Origin: JANRIZ01 sp033764445
GTDB lineage: Bacteria > Verrucomicrobiota > Verrucomicrobiia > JAWXBN01
Length of the DNA: 42,369 nt
Assembly (NCBI GenBank): GCA_033764445.1
Contig: JANRIZ010000146.1
Span: forward strand, 1-42,369
Reading direction: 5' to 3'
The notes beneath the pieces are model-generated. The model was not told the origin of the DNA. It did not search any database and saw only the letters and a list, made by a program, of their open reading frames with translations. Positions 8,053 through 16,400 of the stretch are shown here, piece by piece. Numbering within the stretch: position 1 is the stretch's first letter; every line of letters begins with the position of its first letter. A program made the position numbers and the translations under genes.

Positions 8053-9687
8053 CTACTTGATCCGGGCGGCCAGGCGCTCGGTCAGGCGCCGCATCGCGGG
8101 GGACCGGTCATCCTTGGGAATGATGACGTTCAGAATGCTGAAGGTTTTTGTGTCCGCCCGTGCGGCTTCCAGCGCAGTGTCCAGTTCCCCGACGGTCCGT
8201 ACCAGAAACCCGCGTCCGGCCCCGAGCACCTCCGGCAATTTGTGGAATTGCCAGTTCCACACGTCATTAAACGGTCCGTCCTTCATCGGGCGCTCCGTGC
8301 TGTAGCCGCTGTTGTTAAAAACGACGATGATCGGGTTGAGCCCGTACCGTGCCACCGTCGCCAGCTCCATCCCGGTCATCTGGAAGGCCCCGTCCCCCAC
8401 CAGCACGAGCGGACGCGATTTCGGCGAGGCCATCTGGGCCCCGATGGCCCCGGGCACGGCAAACCCGAGCGACGCGTAGTAGGCGGTGGCCAGGAACTCC
8501 GTGCGATGGTGAATGGTGAGGTCCGCCGCACCAAAAAGGCAGTCGCCGACGTCGGCAATGACAATGGTCCGGTCATCCAGAAAAGCGTTGAGCCGTTCGC
8601 ACAAATTGAGGATGCCCGTCGGCCCGGAGGCCGGCCGGCCTTTGAAGACGGGTGCGGGCCTGGAAATCCGGGGCAGGGGGCGCCTGCGCAAACGCGCCCG
8701 CAGCAGGCCGTGCAGGAAATCCGTGAACCGCACGTTATCGTAGGAGTGGTGGCGGATGGAGAGTCTCTCGCTGGTGGCGTAGATCGAGCGGCCCGGGTCG
8801 AGCTGGGCGGTGTAAATGCCCAGGTTGATATCGGTCATGAACACCCCGAGCATGATCAGGCAATCGCTGCCCTCGACCGCCCGCCGCACCTCCTCGCGGC
8901 CCATCGCGCCCTCGTAGATGCCGAGGTATTGCGGATAATGCTCGGCAATGACGGATTTGCCCATCAGTGTCGCCGCCACGGGAAAATTGGTTTTTTTGAC
9001 CAGCCGCACCAGGTCCTCCTGAAGCCCGAAGCGGTGGAGTTCCACATCCGCGAGAATGACCGGACGCTTTGCCCGGTTGATCATTTCCACCGCCTCCTCC
9101 AGCGACGCCCTGAGGGTGACCGGGTCGCTTTCCTCGCGGTGCTTCCGCGGTTTGTGATGCGCGGGTCCGCGCAGATGGACCACATCCCGCGGCAGCTCGA
9201 TGTACACGGGCCGCTGGTACCGCTGGCAGGCGTGAAGCACCCGGTCGATTTCCGCAAAGGCGGTGTGCGGATCGTCCAGGACGGTGGCCGCGCAGGTCAG
9301 CTCCCTGAAGACCTTGAGCTGCGTGTCAAAATCCCGGACCTTGTGGTGCAGGAGCGGATTTTTGACCTGTTCGCCCACCCCCGGCGCACCGCTGATGATC
9401 ACCACGGGGGATTTTTCCGCAAACGCCTGCGCGGTGGTGTTGGCCACCTTCAGCCCGCCGACACAATACGTGATGCACACCACCCCCAGGCCGCTGACCC
9501 GCGCATACGCATCGGCGGCAAATCCGGCCCCCTGTTCGTCGCAGGTGTTGACCATCCGCAATTTGCTCCGGGTCAGTTCATCGTAAAAGCCCAGGACATA
9601 ATCCCCGGGGATGCCGAAAACGTGGCGCGCACCACGCTGATGGAGCTGGTCGATGAGGTATGCGCCAATGGTGGGTCCGTGTGCCAT
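8053..9687 (-). CDS. TPP-dependent decarboxylase, pyruvate/indolepyruvate decarboxylase type
   Basis: A 544-residue three-domain thiamine diphosphate enzyme. The catalytic set of pyruvate decarboxylases is complete: Asp29 (GIPGDY), Glu51 (DEQGAGFAADAYAR), the His114-His115 pair (LLHHKVRDF), the cofactor motif from GDG at 431 to Asn458-459, and the NNSGYSTE glutamate at 465 followed by KDGPFNDVWNW, which matches the same region of Zymomonas-type enzymes. It should decarboxylate a 2-oxo acid (pyruvate, indolepyruvate or phenylpyruvate) to the aldehyde in the cytoplasm. I chose the ATG at 9687; a TTG at 9723 would add residues with no family match. It is followed immediately by a small membrane-protein gene. 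Substrate preference cannot be read from these motifs. Confidence 0.92.
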   Translation of the reverse strand: MAHGPTIGAYLIDQLHQRGARHVFGIPGDYVLGFYDELTRSKLRMVNTCDEQGAGFAADAYARVSGLGVVCITYCVGGLKVANTTAQAFAEKSPVVIISGAPGVGEQVKNPLLHHKVRDFDTQLKVFRELTCAATVLDDPHTAFAEIDRVLHACQRYQRPVYIELPRDVVHLRGPAHHKPRKHREESDPVTLRASLEEAVEMINRAKRPVILADVELHRFGLQEDLVRLVKKTNFPVAATLMGKSVIAEHYPQYLGIYEGAMGREEVRRAVEGSDCLIMLGVFMTDINLGIYTAQLDPGRSIYATSERLSIRHHSYDNVRFTDFLHGLLRARLRRRPLPRISRPAPVFKGRPASGPTGILNLCERLNAFLDDRTIVIADVGDCLFGAADLTIHHRTEFLATAYYASLGFAVPGAIGAQMASPKSRPLVLVGDGAFQMTGMELATVARYGLNPIIVVFNNSGYSTERPMKDGPFNDVWNWQFHKLPEVLGAGRGFLVRTVGELDTALEAARADTKTFSILNVIIPKDDRSPAMRRLTERLAARIK

Positions 9688-9759
9688 GACCGGTGATGAT
9701 ACCGGGTAAAAAAATTTTTCCAATGACCAATCGGGACTGTGCCGGAGGACCGGGCGGGA

Positions 9760-10266
9760 TCAGCGCAGACGGGTCAGTGCCTCGCCCAGTTCAAACTCGC
9801 GGCGGACGATGTGGGAAAGCTCCCGCAGGATTTCCATTTCCTCATGGGAGAGGGTGCGCGGCTCCACATCCATCAGGCACAGGGTCGCCACGGGCAGACC
9901 CTCCTTGAGAATGATGGGCATCCCGGCGTAGAAACGCACCTTCGGGGGATTGAGGACCAGGGGATTGCTTTTAAAGCGCTCATCCAAAAGGGCATCGGGA
10001 ACCACCAGGGGTTGCAGGGTCAGGATGGGATACTGGCAGAAGGAAATGTCGCGGGCGGTTTCCCGGAAATCCAGCCCCCGGGCCGCCTTGAACCACTGGC
10101 GATCCGCCTCCACCAGGGAAATGTAGGAAATGGGCACCTTGAAGATCAGGACCGCCAGATTGATGATCCGCTCAAACCGCTCCTCGGGCGGGGTGTCCAG
10201 CAACCCGAGCTGGCGCAGGGCGACTAGCCTTTTTTCTTCGTCATAGGAGGGCGCGGGCTTTTGCAT
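9760..10266 (-). CDS. Stand-alone GAF domain protein
   Basis: A 168-residue protein consisting of one GAF domain. It starts KPAPSYDEEKRLVALRQLGLLDTPPEERFERI, the usual opening of stand-alone bacterial GAF sensor proteins. It continues with VPISYISLVEADRQWFKAARGLD, ARDISFCQYPI, VRFYAGMPI and PVATLCLMD, all characteristic of this subgroup. Such proteins bind small ligands or act as unattached sensory modules; no output domain is present. The ATG at 10266 was chosen because the conserved opening follows directly. The frame extends upstream but without GAF-like sequence. The gene is divergent from the aminotransferase-fold gene and its regulation is unknown. Confidence 0.88.
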   Translation of the reverse strand: MQKPAPSYDEEKRLVALRQLGLLDTPPEERFERIINLAVLIFKVPISYISLVEADRQWFKAARGLDFRETARDISFCQYPILTLQPLVVPDALLDERFKSNPLVLNPPKVRFYAGMPIILKEGLPVATLCLMDVEPRTLSHEEMEILRELSHIVRREFELGEALTRLR

Positions 10267-10391
10267 CGGGTCCCACAGTAGCCCGGAAAACTGTTTTGAC
10301 AAGCGCGGGTGTGCACACGCCCGGCTCCGGAGAAAATCCATCCGCAGGAATCTTCTTGCCGCGGGGACATTTTGCGCCTGAGATTCCACAC

Positions 10392-11549
10392 ATGACCTTC
10401 TCCCTGGATGAACTGCTCGCCAGCGAAACGTTGCGCCATCGGGAATTCCCGGTCACGAAGGAAAAAATCTTCCTCGCCCATGCGGGGGTCACGGCCCTGC
10501 CCCGCACGGTGGCGGAGGCCGTCACGGAGCTGGCCGTCCACGGCACCCGGGGCAACCAGGAAATGGACCGCCTCTGGCCGATCCTCGCCCGGGCCCGCCT
10601 TGCGGCGGCCACCCTCATCGACGCGCACCCCGATGAAATCGCCCTGCTCGGCCCCACCTCCCTGGGCCTTTCCCTGATTGCCAACGGATTGGAGTGGAAC
10701 CCCGGGGACGAATTGGTGTGTTATGCCGACGACTACCCCGCCAATGTCTATCCCTGGGCGGCCCTGGAATCCAGGGGGGTTGTCGTCCAACGGATCCGGA
10801 CCGGAAAGCTGGGCGCCCTCACGCCGCAAATTGTCGAAGCCCACCTGACGGACCGCACCCGCATGGTCTGTCTGGCCACGGTCAATTATCTGAGCGGTTA
10901 CCGGATCGATACCGGGGCGATCGGGACGATGCTCCAGGGCCGGAACATCCTGTTCTGTCTCGACGGCATCCAGAGTGTCGGCCAGGCCCCGACGACGATG
11001 GGCCATGCGGATTTTCTCTCGGCGGATTCCCACAAATGGATGCTCGGCCCCCTGGCGGCGGGGATTGTCTGCATCAAACGCAAACATTTTGGCCGGGTCA
11101 CACCCACCCTGCTCGGGGCCTGGAATGTGAAGTCACCGAACTTCATCACGCAGGAACAGATTGATTTTGAGGAAACCGCCCGCCGGTACGAGCCCGGCGC
11201 GGTCAATCTGCTCGGGATTGCGGGAATGACCGCGGCCCTGGAGCTGATCCTTCATCTGGGGGTGGATTCGATCCGTTCGCACCTGCTTTCCCTCCGGGGT
11301 TTCCTGGCCCCGCGTCTGCGGGAGCGGGGTTATGACATCATTGATGGCGGGGCCACGGGCGAATCGCTCAGCGCCATTCTCACCGTCAGTCATCCCGCCA
11401 AAGACCTGAAGGCTCTCGCCCAGACGCTGCTCCGGAACAGGGTCGAAATCTCCTCCCGCACGCTGCGAGACGGCACGCCTGTCATCCGCTTCTCGCCCCA
11501 TTTTTACAACACACAGGCGGAACTGGAACAGGTCCTGGCATTGATGTAG
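10392..11549 (+). CDS. Class V aminotransferase-fold PLP enzyme
   Basis: A 385-residue PLP enzyme of fold type I, class V. The Schiff-base lysine is Lys215 in SADSHKWMLGP, preceded by the cofactor-binding Asp191 in CLDGIQSVGQ. The opening IFLAHAGVTALPRTVAEA matches the N-terminal substrate segment seen in cysteine desulfurase/selenocysteine lyase and isopenicillin-N-epimerase-like members. There is no obvious active-site Cys loop of the NifS or SufS type near the C-terminus, so an epimerase- or lyase-like role is as likely as sulfur transfer. The ATG at 10392 is used. No operon partner is evident, since it is flanked by a divergent GAF gene and a separate lipoprotein gene. Confidence 0.9.
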   Translation: MTFSLDELLASETLRHREFPVTKEKIFLAHAGVTALPRTVAEAVTELAVHGTRGNQEMDRLWPILARARLAAATLIDAHPDEIALLGPTSLGLSLIANGLEWNPGDELVCYADDYPANVYPWAALESRGVVVQRIRTGKLGALTPQIVEAHLTDRTRMVCLATVNYLSGYRIDTGAIGTMLQGRNILFCLDGIQSVGQAPTTMGHADFLSADSHKWMLGPLAAGIVCIKRKHFGRVTPTLLGAWNVKSPNFITQEQIDFEETARRYEPGAVNLLGIAGMTAALELILHLGVDSIRSHLLSLRGFLAPRLRERGYDIIDGGATGESLSAILTVSHPAKDLKALAQTLLRNRVEISSRTLRDGTPVIRFSPHFYNTQAELEQVLALM

Positions 11550-11644
11550 GGACCCCGCTGCCAAAGACCGGGACCAGGTCTTGATCCTGCGCCTGCCTGA
11601 ACTTAGGCTTTACTGTGCATGCGGATGTGCTATTTCTCGCCCGC

Positions 11645-12034
11645 ATGAAACACGTCCCTCTCCCTTCTCTCCTGGTCCTCACCGCCTTCCTGCTCGCCGG
11701 TTGCGCCGGGGGTCCGCCCAAAGACCCCGCGCCTGAAAAAACCGCCGCCGCCGAGCCGCTGCCCACCAATCTGGACACGACCCCTCCTCCCGCCCCGGCC
11801 AAAAAGAAACCGGCCACGGCCCCCGCGGAAACACAACCGGAGCAGGTCATCCCCGCCAAACCGGTTGAGGAAATTGTCGTCACCACCATCACCTACACGG
11901 TCGTCTCCGGGGATTCCCTCTGGAAAATCGCCCGCAAACACAATACGTCGGTGAGCAAAATCAAGGAATTGAACAGCCTGACCTCCGAAAAACTCAAGCC
12001 GGGCCAGACCCTGACGGTTCCCTCAAAACAATAG
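11645..12034 (+). CDS. LysM-domain lipoprotein
   Basis: A 129-residue predicted lipoprotein. The signal peptide ends in the lipobox LLAGC with Cys20. A Pro/Ala/Lys-rich spacer follows (about residues 21-80), then one LysM domain (about residues 84-128) with the hallmark pieces YTVVSGDSLWKIARKHNTS, SKIKELNSL and LKPGQTLTVP. LysM binds N-acetylglucosamine polymers, so the protein probably tethers the envelope to peptidoglycan. There is no catalytic domain. The ATG at 11645 was chosen because it begins the signal peptide. Transcription very probably ends at the strong hairpin just downstream. Confidence 0.93.
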   Translation: MKHVPLPSLLVLTAFLLAGCAGGPPKDPAPEKTAAAEPLPTNLDTTPPPAPAKKKPATAPAETQPEQVIPAKPVEEIVVTTITYTVVSGDSLWKIARKHNTSVSKIKELNSLTSEKLKPGQTLTVPSKQ

Positions 12035-12060
12035 GTCCGGTTTTTTTCCCTTTCCCCGCA

Positions 12061-12091
12061 GGCGGCACCCGGTCGGTGCCGCCTTTATTTT
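12061..12091 (+). terminator. Rho-independent terminator after the LysM gene
   Basis: A perfect 9-bp stem, GGCGGCACC with GGTGCCGCC, encloses a five-base loop and is followed by TTTATTTT. It lies 26 bases after the LysM stop. Its T tract covers the stop codon of the opposing FIST gene. On the reverse strand no T tract adjoins the stem, so it is efficient mainly for the forward gene. Confidence 0.87.
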
Positions 12092-13275
12092 GTCTCCACA
12101 AAAAGCGCGAGGGAGGCGGTGTACCCGTGTACGTAGTTTTTTCCGCCCACCGGACCGAATTCCCCGTTGCAGAAAAAACCCGCCAGGGGGAAATCCCCCA
12201 GAATTTCCGCCACCGCCTCCGCATCATGGTTGGCATGGCCGAATAATGCCCGGCCCCGGCCGTTGCAGCAAAAAAGGACGCCTCCAATGATTTTCCGGTC
12301 CTTCAATTCCTGCTTTTTCTGGGAGAGCATCTCCCTCAAATCCTCCGTGGCGGCGTGTTTGTCCCGCAGGTGGAACTGCACGGTCTGCCCCACACGCGGC
12401 AGGTCGCCGACGGCCAGCGCCCCGGACTTTTCATCGGCCCCAAAAAGATTCCGGATCAGAAAATCCCCGCGTTTGAAGTCATCCAGATACTCGTTGATGA
12501 CCACCCCCAGAAACAGGTTTCCACGGATCCGCGGCTTCATTTCCTCGGGCAGCGCATCCAGGGTCTCCACGAGCACCGCATAGGCCGGACGTGACCCCAG
12601 CTCAAAGATGAAGTTCCCGTCCGACTTGGTGATCACATGCGGTTCGCCGATGGGCATGCAGCCCTGGCTGACCACATGCTGCACCTCCACCCCGCCCCGG
12701 AGGGCCAGGGCCAGTCCGCCATCGGTGTAGGTCTCGCTGTTGAGATAGATCTGGGTGGATTGCTCCTGCAACCGTCCGCTGGCCAGTCCGCCAAAAAGCG
12801 GCACTCCGGGAAAGGCCCCGTTCCATTGTCCCACCCACTTGAGGGTGTTGAAATGAAACGGGTCGGCAAAGGCGAGCCAGGCCCCGTCCTTCCCGGGGGG
12901 AACCCCGGTGGCCCGACGCCAAAAATCCGGATCCGCGCACGCCTCCACCTGATCGGGCTCGATCCGGAAGGGGGTCAGATTTGATTCGGGCAGTGACAGC
13001 AGCAGCAGGCTCAGACCGGGCAATCCCTCCACCTCGGCACGCCGCCCCACCAGATTGTTGCCGGAACATCCGATGAGCGTCGGCACATGGGCGTTGAGAC
13101 GAATCAACTCCAGCACCTCGGCGGACTGGCTGAAGTATTCGGGGGACATGAAAACCAGACCCAGGGTGGGATTGGCCCCCTTCATGCCCGCCAAGACGCT
13201 GCGGCAGAAATCGACCACTTTCGACTCCTCATATTTGCTGAGCAAAAAACCTGACGCCGCAACATTCTTGGACAT
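12085..13275 (-). CDS. FIST domain protein (FIST_N and FIST_C)
   Basis: A 396-residue cytoplasmic protein of the FIST family. The N-terminal part includes LGLVFMSPEYF, TLIGCSGNNLVG and PLFGGLASG, typical of the FIST_N sensory domain. The C-terminal part has FLGVVINEY, FLIRNLFGADEKSGALAVGD, GGVLFCCNGRGRALFG and PLAGFFCNGEFGPVGG, which match FIST_C well. The family is thought to bind small ligands such as amino acids and often occurs with signalling domains, but here it stands alone. I used the ATG at 13275, since the longer form needs a TTG start at 13296. A membrane-protein gene lies 61 bases upstream on the same strand and may be co-transcribed. Confidence 0.9.
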   Translation of the reverse strand: MSKNVAASGFLLSKYEESKVVDFCRSVLAGMKGANPTLGLVFMSPEYFSQSAEVLELIRLNAHVPTLIGCSGNNLVGRRAEVEGLPGLSLLLLSLPESNLTPFRIEPDQVEACADPDFWRRATGVPPGKDGAWLAFADPFHFNTLKWVGQWNGAFPGVPLFGGLASGRLQEQSTQIYLNSETYTDGGLALALRGGVEVQHVVSQGCMPIGEPHVITKSDGNFIFELGSRPAYAVLVETLDALPEEMKPRIRGNLFLGVVINEYLDDFKRGDFLIRNLFGADEKSGALAVGDLPRVGQTVQFHLRDKHAATEDLREMLSQKKQELKDRKIIGGVLFCCNGRGRALFGHANHDAEAVAEILGDFPLAGFFCNGEFGPVGGKNYVHGYTASLALFVETK

Positions 13276-13336
13276 GCGGCAGAAAGCTACCTTCAATCGC
13301 CCCCTGCTTCAAGGCACGTTTTGCATTTCAACCCAC

Positions 13337-13729
13337 TCAGAGGGGGGAATCCAGGTGGGCCTGCACGGAATAAAAGACAAATTTCACGGCCACCACCGAC
13401 AGATAGACGAGAAAGGCGACGGAAAGTCCGTCCGGATGGTCGGGAATATGCACGCCGTTCATGTTGAAAACCATGTAGCCGCCCAGGGCATTGACAAAAC
13501 TGTCAAAGGTCAGGCACAGCCCGTACCGCGGAAGCTGGATGAGTCCCTTGATCATCCATGTTGTAAAATCCGCAAAAATCGCCCCTCCCAACGCCCCCTG
13601 CATCACCACACTGTCCATCTGGTACCCCAGCGAGGTGAAAACAATGATCACGGTGTAGCTGACCACACGCATCGCCGATTCGGTCATGCGGGGGGTCAGT
13701 GCCGAAACAATCACAGGCAGCCGGGACAT
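13337..13729 (-). CDS. Small integral membrane protein, unknown
   Basis: A 130-residue protein with about three hydrophobic segments: around 21-36 (RVVSYTVIIVFTSLG), a weaker amphipathic middle region containing GALGGAIFADF and LTFDSFVNALGGYMVF, and 104-121 (VAFLVYLSVVAVKFVFY). No conserved family motif is recognised. It precedes the FIST gene on the same strand with a 61-base gap, and could be the membrane partner of the FIST sensor, although only position supports that. It starts at ATG 13729 without a strong ribosome-binding site. Confidence 0.74.
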   Translation of the reverse strand: MSRLPVIVSALTPRMTESAMRVVSYTVIIVFTSLGYQMDSVVMQGALGGAIFADFTTWMIKGLIQLPRYGLCLTFDSFVNALGGYMVFNMNGVHIPDHPDGLSVAFLVYLSVVAVKFVFYSVQAHLDSPL

Positions 13730-13846
13730 GTCCGGAGCCTACCGCCCCGGTGCCCTGTTTGCAATTTGAGAATGCCCCCCCGAGTCCCCATTACGCAGGG
13801 TTTAAAATCGGTGGTCATTTTGCGCGATCCCTGCTATCTGACGGTC

Positions 13847-14233
13847 ATGAAAATCCCGCTTTTGCTCACACTGGGTCTGCTCCTGTCCTCCTCCACCCTG
13901 CCCGCCGCCTCCCCGAAGGTCACGACCGCCGCCCGCGCGCAGGCGATTGAAAAACTCAAGAATGCGGACCTGAACAGGGATGGAAAACTGACCCAAGCCG
14001 AATTGAAGGCCGCCTTTGGACGCAAACGGATGTACGAGCTGCTCACCTTCATCGATCTCAATGAGGACAACGTCATTGACCGGCCGGAAATCTCCTCCTT
14101 CTTTGAATCCAAAAAATCCAATGTCTACCTGATCATCACGGATCTGGACCTCGACGAACAAAACGCCCTGATTCCCGACGCCTACAAGACCTCCGATCCC
14201 AACGACGTGGTCATCTTCGGCACGAAATTCTGA
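13847..14233 (+). CDS. Secreted EF-hand protein
   Basis: A 128-residue protein with a cleavable signal peptide (MKIPLLLTLGLLLSSSTLPAA) and two canonical EF-hand loops of 12 residues. Loop one is Asp41 to Glu52 (DLNRDGKLTQAE) and loop two is Asp70 to Glu81 (DLNEDNVIDRPE). A third, degenerate Asp-rich loop (DLDLDEQNALIPD) follows near residue 99. The calcium ligands at positions 1, 3, 5 and 12 are intact in the first two. It is probably a periplasmic or secreted calcium-binding protein; no enzymatic domain is present. It stands alone and is divergent from the upstream membrane-protein gene. Confidence 0.88.
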   Translation: MKIPLLLTLGLLLSSSTLPAASPKVTTAARAQAIEKLKNADLNRDGKLTQAELKAAFGRKRMYELLTFIDLNEDNVIDRPEISSFFESKKSNVYLIITDLDLDEQNALIPDAYKTSDPNDVVIFGTKF

Positions 14234-14322
14234 GTCCGAGCCCCCCGGCGGGTGTTTTGTTTCCAAATTGCCCCGAATCGTTCACGGGATTTCAATGTGC
14301 GTGTGCGAGGGTGGTGCATCAC

Positions 14323-14571
14323 ATGCAAGCCTCCATGGAAAAGCCGCTCCCCCGCTGGATCACCCGACTCAAGGCCCGCATCCGCAGGGTCACCCAGAAG
14401 TGCCGCCGTCCCCGCACCCTGACAGCGATGCTCGATTCCCTGGATGAACCGCGGCAAATCCTCCTCTTTCACGCCCTCGCCCTCAACCCGCAATTTGACG
14501 AAGCCCATCTCCGCTCTGTCCTGGAAGCGGTCTCTCGGAATTCTAGGCACGTCTCAAATAGTCGGTTTTAA
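14323..14571 (+). CDS. Small helical protein, possibly truncated by the adjacent insert
   Basis: Up to 82 residues from ATG 14323; a second ATG at 14335 is also in frame. The sequence is basic (LPRWITRLKARIRR) and then helical (LDEPRQILLFHALALNPQFDEAHLRSVLEAV). GC-rich host-like codons run to about 14540. The last eight or so codons (RHVSNSRF) fall in AT-rich sequence like that of the Hip module, and the stop lies six bases before the end of the opposing HipS-HIRAN gene. This suggests a gene whose original C-terminus was lost when the foreign segment arrived. I recognise no family, and expression is uncertain. Confidence 0.42.
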   Translation: MQASMEKPLPRWITRLKARIRRVTQKCRRPRTLTAMLDSLDEPRQILLFHALALNPQFDEAHLRSVLEAVSRNSRHVSNSRF

Positions 14572-14576
14572 TAATT

Positions 14577-15329
14577 TCAATCCATTAACGGCTTGAAGTC
14601 GGGCGAGGACATCGGTTGCTCACCCTGAGGGGCTCGACCTTTGTAATCAATCAAAATGCGCTGATTCAATGGGGCTCCATCAGCGTTGATACGTGCGATA
14701 CGTGCGGACATCTCAGGAGCATGGGGGACGGAGTTGATCAGGTCATCGACCAGATAACGTGGAGCCCATCCAATCATCTGATAATCCTCTGTCAGTAAGG
14801 GCACGGCCAGGCGTGTGGCGGGGTTATTTAGCTCCACTAAAATCCGGAGCTTCTCATCCACTTTAAGATGGGAAGCGCGTTCAATGGCCTTTTCACCAAG
14901 ATGGCGCAGGCCATGGAGGAAAAAGCGGACATGAAAATAGCCTTCGCTATCTGTCGTCACCTTAGGAAAGACTTCCAGATTATCCGTCACGCGTTCCCCG
15001 CCCGAAACGGAAAGAATGGTGACCGGGTCTGCATGGCCCCGGTCGAGATCGAGCCAGTGAATATACTCCTCAAAATCAGTTCTTTTAGGAGAAATGACCC
15101 GGTTCTTGAAAAGTGGGAAAAGGTCATCCGACTGATATGCTTTTTGGAATTCTGGAAAGGCCAGAAGCGGAGCAAACCCCAGATTCCTCTGGGCATTCAA
15201 CGCTCCCTGAGTATAGCGAAAACGGTAGTGAGGCTTTACCGTATCGGCATCGAGCCGTCCAACCGGAAACCACGCACGGCTTTGCTCCGAATCGGCAGGG
15301 GCTTGCCAGGCAAGAAACAAACTTTTCAT
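14577..15329 (-). CDS. HipS-like plus HIRAN domain protein, putative antitoxin of the Hip kinase
   Basis: A 250-residue protein. Residues 1 to about 95 resemble the N-terminal subdomain of HipA/HipS: a short beta module followed by YRFRYTQGALNAQRN and LFPLFKNRVISPKR. Residues from about 130 to 230 resemble a HIRAN domain, with ILVELNNPATRLAVPLLT and MIGWAPRYLVDDLI matching the family's ENPYDPNAI...IGYVPR pattern. HIRAN domains bind DNA ends. Published surveys of HipA kinases describe two-gene operons whose putative antitoxin is HipS-HIRAN, exactly this arrangement. Its ATG overlaps the kinase stop by four bases (ATGA), so the two should be made in fixed ratio. There is no helix-turn-helix, so classical HipB-type autoregulation is not expected from this protein. 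Confidence 0.8.
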   Translation of the reverse strand: MKSLFLAWQAPADSEQSRAWFPVGRLDADTVKPHYRFRYTQGALNAQRNLGFAPLLAFPEFQKAYQSDDLFPLFKNRVISPKRTDFEEYIHWLDLDRGHADPVTILSVSGGERVTDNLEVFPKVTTDSEGYFHVRFFLHGLRHLGEKAIERASHLKVDEKLRILVELNNPATRLAVPLLTEDYQMIGWAPRYLVDDLINSVPHAPEMSARIARINADGAPLNQRILIDYKGRAPQGEQPMSSPDFKPLMD

Positions 15330-16225
15330 ACGATTTGTGAAATCAATGTACGGCTTCTGCTTAAAAAAGCGAGGGCAAATCTACGACCCACAGGGGTGAT
15401 CCGGGTATCCGGTACACGTGTCAAAAATTCACAAAGAGCCTCTCCCGATAACTCACTGACTCGTTTCTGCCAGGGGATAAAGTATTTTGGATATCTTTCG
15501 GACAGCATTTCAGCCAAACGAATTGGACTGAGACCGTGTTTCGAAATGGCATCCTTATAAATGCCCCCGCGTCCCTTGAAAATGTAATGGTCGAGTGTCC
15601 CTTCTTTCAGATGACGTTCTCGGGTCTCGTCAGTGAGTTCTCTTCCGAGTGTGGATCCATGATCATAAGTGGGGGCAAGTTGTAAAGTGTAAATAGCTTG
15701 GGATACTTTCCCTGAATGCCTTTCGATCAAAACACCCCAATTTTGATGATGCCGGTCTGTATTCCCCACCAAGGCATCAAAGACAAGATATCCAACCATC
15801 CTGTTGGACGCTTCATATCGTTTGGGCCCCACAGGGAACAGCGCTTCAATAACAGTGACGATATTGTCGAATGTGTGATCCGACTGACCCCACTCCTTTT
15901 CCTTGTCGTAACCCGTAATCAAACCGCCCAGCAATTCATTGCCATGCACCAGAACGCTTTGGTCTGAAGGCAAAAAAGACTTGACTGCGCAACCACGTCT
16001 GTCCTGCCAAACGGCCAGTTCCGTGTAGTGAGTGGGCAGCCCCAAGAGTCGCCCAATCTCAGAAGCCACTTTTTCAGACCAATCCTCGCCGGTATTCTTT
16101 CGTGCTTCTTTGAAGAGCCAGTTTTCTCCATTCCTCTTAAACCAAAACTTTGGCTTGCTGCCAAGCTGTTCCACATCACTGCGCATTTCAGACGTCACTT
16201 CAAGGATGGGAAAAGAATCAGACAT
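15326..16225 (-). CDS. HipA-type Ser/Thr kinase without the N-terminal HipS subdomain
   Basis: A 299-residue kinase of the HipA/HipT superfamily. The ATP-binding half has FKEAR with a candidate Lys39. The catalytic loop is GNTDRHHQNWG (residues 154-164, catalytic Asp157), and the metal-binding Asp188 lies in LAPTYDHGS, the HipA counterpart of DFG. The N-terminal subdomain found in full-length HipA is missing here and is supplied by the next gene. Known relatives phosphorylate aminoacyl-tRNA synthetases and arrest growth; the target here is unknown. The ATG at 16225 is used, and a GTG immediately before it is an alternative. Composition is clearly more AT-rich than the flanks, which suggests horizontal acquisition. 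No hipB-like gene is adjacent. Confidence 0.88.
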   Translation of the reverse strand: MSDSFPILEVTSEMRSDVEQLGSKPKFWFKRNGENWLFKEARKNTGEDWSEKVASEIGRLLGLPTHYTELAVWQDRRGCAVKSFLPSDQSVLVHGNELLGGLITGYDKEKEWGQSDHTFDNIVTVIEALFPVGPKRYEASNRMVGYLVFDALVGNTDRHHQNWGVLIERHSGKVSQAIYTLQLAPTYDHGSTLGRELTDETRERHLKEGTLDHYIFKGRGGIYKDAISKHGLSPIRLAEMLSERYPKYFIPWQKRVSELSGEALCEFLTRVPDTRITPVGRRFALAFLSRSRTLISQIV

Positions 16226-16285
16226 CACAATGGACGAGTTGGCTGTGGAGTGCAGATTCTAAAATGGATTGTCTCATCACAAAAA

Positions 16286-16291
16286 ATTATA
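16286..16291 (-). promoter_or_regulatory. Candidate -10 element of the Hip operon
   Basis: Read on the reverse strand, this is a perfect TATAAT about 60 bases before the kinase start, inside an AT-rich leader. No good -35 hexamer lies 16-18 bases upstream, so the assignment rests on the -10 alone. Confidence 0.35.
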
Positions 16292-16400
16292 CATTCGTTG
16301 ATTGATCCGTATTGCCATAGGTCCCCATGGGAATGATTTTAAATTAAGGGTTGGTTGATCATTGTAAAATCCCATTTTCCTTCATCATCCCTGTTCTTCT

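Noticed and set aside
7981..9696. A 571-codon open frame on the forward strand opposite the decarboxylase gene
   Set aside because: It is antisense to a gene with a complete set of catalytic motifs; long antisense frames are expected at this GC content. The translation has no recognisable domain.
11581..11609. Promoter for the LysM gene (TTGATC, 17 bases, TAGGCT)
   Set aside because: The -10 match is weak and several equally poor alternatives exist in the same 60 bases.
14234..14256. Possible terminator after the EF-hand gene (C-run, G-run, then TGTTTTGTTT)
   Set aside because: The stem would have only three or four pairs.
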